Shown piece by piece: positions 53,401 through 62,267 of a stretch of 64,000 bases of DNA. The position numbers and the translations under genes are program-made. Below the pieces are notes generated by a model. The model worked only from the letters and a program-made list of their open reading frames with translations. It was not told where the DNA came from and did not search any database. This DNA comes from Silene latifolia (Eukaryota; Streptophyta; Magnoliopsida; Caryophyllales; Caryophyllaceae): the NCBI RefSeq assembly GCF_048544455.1, contig NC_133529.1, forward strand, positions 47,593,456-47,657,455, in the 5' to 3' direction. The first letter of the stretch is position 1, and each line of letters begins with the position of its first letter.

Positions 53401-54599
53401 ACCACCAGACGACTTTGTAGCCAAAATGCATAGTTGCTTGAAAAGCTAAGGTGAAAATTGAAGCTATAAGGTAATGTAACTGTCTACTAAAGTTACTCTA
53501 AGAGTATGAGCTAAAACCGAAAGAGGATCTAAATGCAGCTAATATATAGCGACCACTAAAAAACAAGGGGTTTTGGCAATATACCTGAGAAAGTGACCCA
53601 TAAGAGACACTCAACTACTGAGTCACTGAGCAACATCATGTATAAGTGACATAGTCAAACCAAACCATTATTGTAAGATGGTCAAACCCAAAAAAGAGAC
53701 GCAGAAAGTGAGTGGCTTGGGCTGCACCATTAGCTGATAACTATTATCTATGTTATTCGGACTCGTTTAGATGTATCCGACACGGGTGCGTGTTCAAGTG
53801 TCGAACTTGGCTTTTTTGAAAAATATGCATATTTTGGTATAAAATTAAGTGTCCAAGTGTCATACTCATGTCCGAGTGTCAAGTGTCGGACACGGATACG
53901 CGAGGAAATTAGAAGAGTCGGAGTAACATAGACTGCTATAAATATGATGGCAACTTCACACAATTTCACATATCACAACATACATCTCTCCTCTTATATC
54001 CCATGAACCTATGATAATGAGGGATAATTCTGTGAAGCTCAGGAGGGATAGCGCCAAGGATAAGTGACTAGGTCGAAGGGAGTATATTGTACACTGTTTA
54101 GTTATCGTTAGCGCTATCCATCCTGAGTTCCATGGCTTTGTTTTCCTCTTCTTCTCATCAATCCATGTCATTCAAAACGAGTTACTTCTTCCATTTCCAC
54201 CGGGCCCAACATGTATTATCTAGTTAATTGCATAAAAGTTTTGGATACGTGCGCTACTGAAATATAGTCGTTTCACATATACGACTTTCAGTTTTTGACG
54301 GTATTTAGAACAAGAGAAAGTATTGCACGATTTTTTATTGGATCATTGATCAAAATCCTAATCCAATCTGCTAGTTATCGAAAAAATACTGCAGTATAAT
54401 AAACTCATTAAATCATTTAACTTTCTTAGGCTTGCATTTTCACCAAGATGAGTATAATATGACATCAGTTTTTCTAAGTACCCTTTGTTTTATTGAGGTA
54501 CAATGTAGTTGAAATTAGAGAAACGAAAACCTTGAATAACACATGATTTTATTTAAAATAATTACTATAAGTCTTGTAGTAGCTGAAACTACAACCTCT
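53401..54599. other. Non-coding region with a small TIR element at 53748-53931
   Basis: CTATGTTATTCGGACTCG (53748-53765) and AGAGTCGGAGTAACATAG (53914-53931) are near-perfect inverted repeats around a body rich in GTGTCGGACACGG-like sequence, a short MITE-like unit of 184 bp. Its TSD is not clear. The rest shows no ORF. Confidence 0.5.
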
Positions 54600-54893
54600 T
54601 CACATCATCAAGCTAAATTCTTCACTGCAAATGGAGTTACGGACTTTATTTTTTCCACTTGTCCAAGTGATTGCTCCAAAAGTGTTGTTCTTCATAACAA
54701 ACGGTGGTGATGAAGAAAATGTTACACTGTAGCTCACCCATCTATGGTGTTTGTTAAATTTAAGTTCATTCGGAACCACAAGTACGGCCAAACCTGGTGG
54801 TGCCTCTACACTACTAGTGTAAACTCTTTCATCAACACTACACATATTAGTGAGTGTTCTTTGTACCGTGACTGGTTGTCCAAACCTCCAGGA
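54600..54893 (-). pseudogene. Subtilase pseudogene, C-terminal fibronectin III-like exon
   Basis: From 54893 the minus strand reads ISWRFGQPVTVQRTLTN and then VDERVYTSSVEAPPGLAVLV, and a segment ending FGAITWTSGKNKVRNSI, ending at a stop at 54600. This is the fn3-like C-terminal domain of plant subtilisin-like proteases. It is the 3' end of the gene whose catalytic exons lie at 58385-61960, separated from it by the LINE and a MITE-like spacer. Confidence 0.75.
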
Positions 54894-55268
54894 TATAGCT
54901 AAAATGAACTAAAAAATGGAAAGAATGGATGAGGGTTGGAGGTAGAAATTGATAGAAATGAGGAAATATAATGTAAAATCCCTCCATTAAGGGAGTAATT
55001 GTTACTCCCCTCCCCCCTCAAGTAATGCATTACCTTCTTGTGGAGGTAATAATTCCTCCCTCACCTCCTATTTCCACCCTCCACAACCACCACTAACCAC
55101 CAATCTCCTTCCATTTCTTCTTATTTTAGCTCTCATTACTCCCTTAATAATTACTCTCATCCCAAGCAAGTCCTCAATAGATATATCCTAGAGGTTTGGA
55201 CAGTGAGTCACGGACAAAGAACACTCACTAATATGTGTAGTGGTGATGAAAGAGTTTACAAAAACTTG
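54894..55268 (+). repeat. MITE-like spacer and inverted copy of subtilase exon end
   Basis: 55183-55268 is the reverse complement of about 54810-54893 (shared CACTCACTAATATGTGTAG) with several changes. The spacer (about 54897-55175) has partly inverted arms, including GGGAGTAAT-type sequence near 54985 and 55130-55150. A transcript across it could fold into a hairpin of roughly 70-80 bp. Confidence 0.65.
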
Positions 55269-58190
55269 TTATTTTAACCCTAGAGAGAGAAAGCCTATGA
55301 CTGCGTAGAGAGAGAAAGCGAAGTTTGACCTAGATTCCGCGCCAATGGCAAGGAAATCTAACCTTCAACGACAGCGGGAGATGTCTTTACGAGGACGGAG
55401 CATCCCTGCTAAGCAAATTGAGACGTCCATCAATGATGAAGAAATGAACGTAACCAAAGAAGGAAACCCTACTGAGATTCATGTCGGCCCTGATGTTGAT
55501 GTGAATGGAAAAATGAAAAATATTAATGAACTTGTTGGTATCCCTGAACTAGTTGTTGAAACGGATAGTGAGGATGAATCTATCCATGAGGATGAAGACG
55601 ATGTGCATGAAGAGGAGGAAACAGTAGTGTCTGAAACGCAGGAAACAGAGTCTGGGGAGGATGATGATGCCAAAACAGAGTGCGATGAGATGTTACAAAT
55701 CCAACCTGAGGATGTGGAGGAAGAGATAGAATACTGGAATCAGGCGGTGATGTGCTTCATATTGGGTGCTAATCCGCCGTGGGAGGTGGTGGAGGGATTT
55801 ATTAGGCGTATTTGGACAAAATTTAACATTGACAAAATTTCCTTCCTTCCAAATGGTGTATTCTTGGTTAGGTTTAAGTCAGTGGAGATGAAGGAGAAAG
55901 TCGTATTGTCAGGGCACTATTTATTTGATAACAAGCCAATGATAGTCAAGGAATGGACGAAGGATCTTGAATTAACAAAAGCTAATGTCAAGTCTGTCCC
56001 TGCCTGGATACGCTTGCATAACTTACCCATTAAGTTCTTGGGTAAGAGTCTGCCAAAGATTTCAAGCTTGGTGGGCAATTATGTGAAAAGTGATCAGGCT
56101 ACAAATAAGAGGACGAGATTAGGCTTTGCAAGAGTGATGGTGGAGATGATGGTGGATCAGCCTCTTCCATCAGAAATTTTGTTTAAAGATGAAAAAGGAG
56201 ATGTGATTAAAGTGGAGGTAGAATATGAATGGAGGCCTATTACTTGCAGTAAGTGTCAAGGAATGGGTCATGATGGGGACCAATGCAAAAGAGTAGAGCA
56301 AAGAAAGAAAGTAGCTGTGACCACTAGGAAAGTATGGAGACCTGTTGCTAAGAAAATTCCTGAGCAGCACACAGAAGTCGTTATTGATCTGATCCTGGTG
56401 GAACAAGCACTTTAGTAAGTCTCCAGTCAAGAATGGTCAAATTATAACTCCTCCAATCAAGAGATTGACTATTCTTAATAGGAGAAGAGAGGAGCCTGGT
56501 GGATATAGTAAAGTGGACTTTGGAGCTCAATCCTATAAGGAGGTTGCTTCTTCTCCACCCCCAATGAAGTCAGGTGTAAATGGTAATGAATTCTCCCCTA
56601 CACATTCACATGGATAGTATTGGTTTTTGGAACATTAGGGGTATGAATAGAGTAGGAAAACAGAAAAGTATTAATTATTTCTTACAGAATAAAGGTATAG
56701 GCTTATTTGGTCTACTGGAAACAAAAATCAAGAATAAAAATTTTTCAAAGGTTGTTAATAGTTTCAATAATGGATGGTGTATTTCTACTAATAATGGATA
56801 TCATAGTGGAGGAAGAATTTGGATTTTATGGCAACCAAAGATGTTTAGAGTGAATTTTATTGAGTACAATGCACAGTTCATTCATATGAAGGTTGAATCT
56901 TTGCTTGACAAAGGCATATGCTACTTGACTATGGTCTATGCCTTCAATGGCATTCAAGATAGAGCTCCTCTTTGGAATCATCTGAGGAAGATTGCTGGGC
57001 AGACTCAAGGGCCATGGGCCATAGCAGGTGATTTCAACTGTATCTTAGCTGCCAGTGAGAGATATGGGGGTGCATCCACTATGGCTGAAATGGAACCTTT
57101 CAGGAGATGTGTTGAGGACTGTGAGGTGGTGGATATTGCTGCTACTGGCTTCCTGTACACCTGGAATAACAAGCAGAGACCTGAGGAGAGAATTTATAGC
57201 AGGATAGATAGATTTTTAGTTAATAAAGAATGGTGTGATCTATATCCTGACAAATATGCTCACTTCTTGCCAGAGGGTTTATTTGACCACTCGCCATGTC
57301 TGATAAGGAGTTCTACCAATGTGAGGGGCAAAATCAGTTTCAAATACCTAAATATGTGGGGCAGCTCTAAAGAGTTTCTCAACACTGTGAAGAAGAACTG
57401 GGACAGAGGCATAGAGGGTACTCCTCTCTATAAATTGACCACAAATCTGAAGGGACTCAAAGCTGGTCTGTATCAGCTGAATAGGGATGCCTTTAGTGAT
57501 ATTGAAAAGGCAACAGCAAAGCTGCAGCAGGAGGTTGAGGGTCTACAGGCTCAATTGGGCAGGGATCCTGACAATATGTAGCTACAGCAGCAGTAGTTTG
57601 AGGCTTACCATGAGCTTAAGATTAAGAGCCTGGCTAGGGATAACTTTTTGCATCAAAGAGCTAAGAGTGTCTGGATCAAGGAAGGGGATACTAACTCTGC
57701 TTATTTTCATAATTCTATCAGGCACAGGAGGAATAAGAATAGGGTGATCTTGATTGAGGATATGGATGGCAACCTGTGTGAGTCTCCTGATAAGGTACAG
57801 AATGCTTTTCTGAACTACTATAAGCACCTGCTGGGCTCTAGTCAAGGGGTGCAGAAAATCCACAGCAAGATCATTGATCAGGGGCCTAGGTGTTCTGAAG
57901 CTCATGCTGCTACTTTACTTAGACCTGTCACTGGTGAAGAGGTCAAGGATATTCTTTTTAGTATCCCTGATGTCAAATCTCCAGGTCCAGATGGGTATAC
58001 TAGTAGGTTTTTCAAAGATGCTTCGGGAGAGATAGGCAAGGATGTAATCACTGCAGTGCTTGACTTCTTCCAACATGGTAAGATCTTGAAACAAATTAAT
58101 GCAACTAATCTCACTATGGTGCCCAAATGTGATAGACCTCAGTCTGTACTGCAATTCCGTCCCATTGCTTGCTGCAATGTTATATACACT
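55269..58190 (+). mobile_element. Plant L1-type LINE, truncated in the RT domain
   Basis: It contains ORF1 and the 5' half of ORF2 but lacks most of RT, RNase H, the 3' untranslated region and the poly-A tail. It begins about 75 bp upstream of ORF1, right after the inverted subtilase copy. Homology to RT ends near 58190 after FRPIACCNVIYT. No TSD could be identified. Confidence 0.8.
55345..56415 (+). CDS. LINE ORF1 (DUF4283 and zinc knuckle)
   Basis: A 356-codon ORF with a real ATG. The N-terminus is polar and highly acidic (about 60-130). DUF4283-like sequence (about 130-290) has AVMCFILGANPPWEVVEGFI and WIRLHNLPIKFL. The zinc knuckle CSKCQGMGHDGDQC is at about 301-314. Such proteins bind LINE RNA. 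The reading frame is intact but probably shortened at the C-terminus; it stops 165 bp before ORF2. Confidence 0.85.
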   Translation: MARKSNLQRQREMSLRGRSIPAKQIETSINDEEMNVTKEGNPTEIHVGPDVDVNGKMKNINELVGIPELVVETDSEDESIHEDEDDVHEEEETVVSETQETESGEDDDAKTECDEMLQIQPEDVEEEIEYWNQAVMCFILGANPPWEVVEGFIRRIWTKFNIDKISFLPNGVFLVRFKSVEMKEKVVLSGHYLFDNKPMIVKEWTKDLELTKANVKSVPAWIRLHNLPIKFLGKSLPKISSLVGNYVKSDQATNKRTRLGFARVMVEMMVDQPLPSEILFKDEKGDVIKVEVEYEWRPITCSKCQGMGHDGDQCKRVEQRKKVAVTTRKVWRPVAKKIPEQHTEVVIDLILVEQAL

Positions 58191-58220
58191 GATCTATGTT
58201 GTATTGGTTATCAAATTTAA
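56580..58220 (+). pseudogene. LINE ORF2: endonuclease and start of reverse transcriptase
   Basis: Endonuclease/exonuclease/phosphatase domain (56610-57330) with WNIRG, LLETKI, GDFNCIL, RIDRFLVN and FDHSPCL, the expected catalytic set. The frame has TAG at 57579-57581 and again at about 57594-57596, then resumes with KSVWIKEGDTNSAYFH. RT begins with SPGPDGYTSRFFKD and ends at FRPIACCNVIYT. The catalytic FADD region of RT is missing. Confidence 0.85.
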
Positions 58221-58775
58221 AGTTACACAACACAATCTTTCCTTTCACCCTATTCTGGTCATGTTGCGACTTTGATTGACAAACTCTGCGGAACCAAAAA
58301 ATACAAGGCTTAACTTGAAATGGAAGACAAATATTAAATGGGTTAGAATATTGAGAAAATGAATCAAATCAAAGGTAAAATTATAGTTTGCCTGCTTTCA
58401 TGCTCACTTCCATCAACAAGTTTATATATATAGGGGACTTCTTCAAAAGAGAGAAATTAATACCTTCACCCTGAAATTATATACAGATAGTGTTATGGCC
58501 TTAAACGAGTGAAGCAATTAAAATCCATACTTTATACCTTGATAACTTTCTCGTTGCCTAGGATAACCTTGGACTCAAAGAATCGGTCAATAGTAGTTGC
58601 TGCAACTGTTATGATCCAAGGAGCGTAATTGAAGATAGATTGAGGGGAGGGGCCAAAATTCCCAGCCGCGCAAATTACAGTAATTCTTTTCTGAACAACA
58701 TGGAGTGCTCCAATTACAATAGGGTCTTGTAAAAAGGCTATTGGGTTATCATTGCCAAAGGACAGAGACGGGATA

Positions 58776-59594
58776 TGATGCGAAAATGCGGAAGCGGATT
58801 AACAGAAAAATAAAACAAAGGGATATTTGCCTTGAATTCATGTGTCGAATTCAAGTCAATGGGATATTTACTCGGTGCTAGACCTATAACACGAGTAATG
58901 TTGAGAATACTCAAGACCTATTGAATATTACTCGGGCTAAAGCTTGATCGCGTCAAACTCCAACATTTTTTTTATCGAACGCATCGATCTTTTTTTTTTT
59001 TCATCTCAATACTCTCTTCAATTCTGTCAATCAATTATCATCGGACCTGATACGAATGCGGAAGCGAATAAAATAAAAAGACGATTTTTGTGCTAGGGAT
59101 CGAACTCGTGACTCGTATAATCGAGGGACAAGTTGATTCCGTAGAGATATTTGACTAAAAGTCAAATTAGACTTCGAGTCAATGAGATATTTGCTCGAAA
59201 TAGACCTATATCTCGAACAATGGGTGCTTAAGTTAAAGACCTATTTAACTTAAATCAAAGATTTGAAGTACTTTCTCAAATCTGAATTTTCTGATCAACC
59301 TTGATCGTTTTTCTGGAATTTTTATTAACTTTCAATGATTTAGAATAACGTACAACTCTAGCTTAAATAGCCCTAATTTGCTAACGGTAAAAGACTCCTA
59401 AATGAAATAGAAAACAATAAATTAATCTGACAACTAAAAGATAATAATCTAACTAATGAACTCTAATCTTTTGATTAGTTTTATTCCATCCTAACTACTC
59501 CTAATTGCATCAGCTACCACTAATTCGAACCCGTGTTCGATCCCTGGCAGTGCACTAAATTAATTTAATTAGTAGTGCCATCAGAATTGTATCA
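58776..59594 (-). repeat. 3' LTR of young element
   Basis: 819 bp, TGATGCGAAAATG...AATTGTATCA. It matches 60201-61019 apart from two T-run lengths. Confidence 0.93.
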
Positions 59595-59635
59595 TACTCC
59601 CTTTCTTCAAAAGAATCGTCCCGATTCTTAGAACC

Positions 59636-59968
59636 CTAGAATTCCCCTGGATCGAATACAATCCTAGCAAATTCAGATGCAAAATTGATGAAGAAGAACG
59701 GGAAGTTATTTGGGCAAATCATTAATTTCCTCTTCAACTCATCATCTTCAATCTCTATGAATTTGCAACCATAGTAATCATTTATAACCCTCTTGTGCCG
59801 TCTCCACCCGTGCTTTCCACCCCTCCACCCTCCTTGCACGAGAATAACTTCAGCATCAACCTCCTCAACTGTTTCCTCATCAATATAATCATCAAAAATA
59901 GGAGGCAATGTCGGATCAAACATAACATTCTCCTCATAGCTGCTTTCAAATGAGAAAAATCCCGACAT
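59636..59968 (-). CDS. Small ORF of unknown function in young LTR element
   Basis: A 110-codon ORF from ATG 59968 (MSGFFSFESSYEE); the frame is open upstream to 60058 without ATG. It has an acidic N-terminal half (DDYIDEETVEEVDAE), then a basic Gly/Arg/His patch (RGGKHGWRRHKR), then a hydrophobic C-terminus. No family recognised. It fills over half of the internal region, so it may be an exapted or captured fragment or chance. Confidence 0.4.
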   Translation of the reverse strand: MSGFFSFESSYEENVMFDPTLPPIFDDYIDEETVEEVDAEVILVQGGWRGGKHGWRRHKRVINDYYGCKFIEIEDDELKRKLMICPNNFPFFFINFASEFARIVFDPGEF

Positions 59969-60186
59969 GTTTTTCCCCTGGTGAACAGTACCACGTGAAT
60001 AGTAATCTTTTTTTTTTTTTTTTTGGTCTATAACCGTGCTCCTAGGATGAGTAATCAAAACCGATTAACCCTCAAACTTCCTGCCCGAGTTTAACCCTTG
60101 AACTCCAATCGCAATCAGAAATTCAACTAACAAGTTGGCTTTGACGCACTTAGGACCGTCTAGATTTAAGGAAATCAAGAGCCGAA

Positions 60187-60198
60187 GCTCTGATACCA
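60187..60198 (-). other. Primer binding site of young element, initiator tRNA-Met type
   Basis: The reverse complement is TGGTATCAGAGC, 2 bp from the LTR at 60201. Confidence 0.88.
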
Positions 60199-60200
60199 TA

Positions 60201-61019
60201 TGATGCGAAAATGCGGAAGCGGATTAACAGAAAAATAAAACAAAGGGATATTTGCCTTGAATTCATGTGTCGAATTCAAGTCAATGGGATATTTACTCGG
60301 TGCTAGACCTATAACACGAGTAATGTTGAGAATACTCAAGACCTATTGAATATTACTCGGGCTAAAGCTTGATCGCGTCAAACTCCAACATTTTTTTTTA
60401 TCGAACGCATCGATCTTTTTTTTTTTCATCTCAATACTCTCTTCAATTCTGTCAATCAATTATCATCGGACCTGATACGAATGCGGAAGCGAATAAAATA
60501 AAAAGACGATTTTTGTGCTAGGGATCGAACTCGTGACTCGTATAATCGAGGGACAAGTTGATTCCGTAGAGATATTTGACTAAAAGTCAAATTAGACTTC
60601 GAGTCAATGAGATATTTGCTCGAAATAGACCTATATCTCGAACAATGGGTGCTTAAGTTAAAGACCTATTTAACTTAAATCAAAGATTTGAAGTACTTTC
60701 TCAAATCTGAATTTTCTGATCAACCTTGATCGTTTTTCTGGAATTTTTATTAACTTTCAATGATTTAGAATAACGTACAACTCTAGCTTAAATAGCCCTA
60801 ATTTGCTAACGGTAAAAGACTCCTAAATGAAATAGAAAACAATAAATTAATCTGACAACTAAAAGATAATAATCTAACTAATGAACTCTAATCTTTTGAT
60901 TAGTTTTATTCCATCCTAACTACTCCTAATTGCATCAGCTACCACTAATTCGAACCCGTGTTCGATCCCTGGCAGTGCACTAAATTAATTTAATTAGTAG
61001 TGCCATCAGAATTGTATCA
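60201..61019 (-). repeat. 5' LTR of young element
   Basis: Second 819-bp copy, abutting TSD GGATA at 61020. Confidence 0.93.
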
Positions 61020-61960
61020 GGATATCAACGCCATCTTTTATGGCGTCATCAAATGCAGCTAATATAGCTGATCAGGAGCAATGCATAAATTGACACACGT
61101 TGTACATGGCTATGCGTGATGCCAGGACCCCACCTCTAGCTGTCCCAGCCGCTATGCCGTAGTAGGAAGCATTGTGTACTGGAATCCCAGCTGCTGTTGA
61201 CGCCACGTGAGTACCATGCCCAAAGGTGTCTCTGGGGGACGGAACCTCAGGCAAACTCTTTTTGTAATATCGCGCTCCAATTAACTTTCTGCTAATTCCC
61301 ATAGAAACGAGGGATTACATCTCATCAAAATGGACAAAAAGAAAATGAAGTCTCCGGTGTTAAGTGTTAATATAAATGCAAACATAAATGAGAATTCATG
61401 AGGCTTCCAAGATATTTAAGGCGGTCACAAGAACGATTTTCCTTGGAGCTTCAGAAAAGAGGACATAATGTCGCTCATCATTCGAGACTGTATTCAAACA
61501 GTTGTTAACGAGTTTAGATTTTGAGGAAGTATTACAATGGGCTGTGAAGGTGTATCAGACAAGCGACAACATCACAGTATTGGCAGTTATTTTTCTTCAT
61601 CTGCAAATTGTTGTAATATTAGTTAGCTAATTTTCTTATTTAGCTAATTAAGAGTTAATTAAAGGTCATACCTGTTACAATTGAACGATTTGAAGCCAGG
61701 TCCTTCCATACACTCTCTTTTCCATCTTGAGGGAACGAGACCCATAGTCTTGTCGTTAAAGCTCTCCGATTCTGGCCAGATACCTGAAAATTTACATTAA
61801 TATAAACTAGTTTGAAACTATATACGGTGTTGCCGTGTTGGTGAATGTAAAAAAAAATAGAACATACCAGTATCAAAAATGCCTATTATTGATTTTTGTC
61901 CGGCCACGTAACGGTCACATTCAATCCCATTAATTGCCCTCATTAACATACTAATAAATC

Positions 61961-62254
61961 ACTATTAATTAGTCATTAAAATGTGATTTAATCCTCCTTA
62001 TAACTCTCATATGTGGGTATATATAAGTAGAGGAAATTGATGTGAATGGTATGGATCGTACACACAAAATACACATACAAACATACTCTTTTCTAGATGC
62101 TAAGTCCACCATCAATATGGGACTTGGGATTTGGGGCGTGGACATATTCCGGGACTCTAGTAGCCGCCGGAGGTACGAATATATGGTAGTGGGCAGTTAG
62201 CGAGCACAACGATCCGATCGCTTCCGCATAAAGGTATGTTCTTATTTTCCAACA
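61961..62254 (+). repeat. LTR end of a further element (5' boundary uncertain)
   Basis: Sequence ending TTCCAACA one base before a primer binding site, with a TATA-like GTATATATAAG near 62016. The start is somewhere between the subtilase exon and about 62040; I could not fix it. Confidence 0.45.
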
Positions 62255-62255
62255 G

Positions 62256-62267
62256 TGGTATCAGAGC
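62256..62267 (+). other. Primer binding site, initiator tRNA-Met type
   Basis: TGGTATCAGAGC, one base after the LTR end ...CCAACA. Confidence 0.85.

Larger units (their letters stand above)
58776..61019 (-). mobile_element. Young non-autonomous LTR element, 2.2 kb
   Basis: LTRs 58776-59594 and 60201-61019, each 819 bp, TG...CA, flanked by TSD GGATA (58771-58775, 61020-61024). The LTRs appear identical except T-run lengths (8 versus 9; 12 versus 11). The primer site TGGTATCAGAGC (reverse complement of 60187-60198) and polypurine tract GAAGAAAGGGAGTA (before 59594) set the minus orientation. The internal region is only 606 bp with no gag or pol. Excising it and one TSD rejoins the subtilase exon in frame (DGVDI-PSLSFG). 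Confidence 0.92.
58385..61960 (-). pseudogene. Subtilisin-like serine protease pseudogene, catalytic exons (interrupted)
   Basis: Exons read on the minus strand: about 61960-61868 with IIGIFDTG (catalytic Asp); 61783-61672 with GIWPESESFNDK; 61288-61020 with [16 protein letters not shown] (catalytic His); then, after the LTR element, 58775-58538 with PSLSFGNDNPIAF and AAGNFGP (oxyanion Asn); and 58470-about 58385 with GEGINFSLLKKSP. Introns have GT-AG ends and compatible phases. Defects: TGA at 61072-61074, an apparent TA-repeat gain near 58425 that shifts the frame, the LTR element inside the His-Asn exon, and loss of the Ser-motif region around the LINE. The signal peptide and I9 propeptide exons are not seen. 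Confidence 0.85.

Noticed and set aside
61672..61783. Frameshift in the subtilase exon after GIWPESESF
   Set aside because: Rechecking the run of four A showed that the frame continues as RWKRECMEGPG, so the exon is intact.
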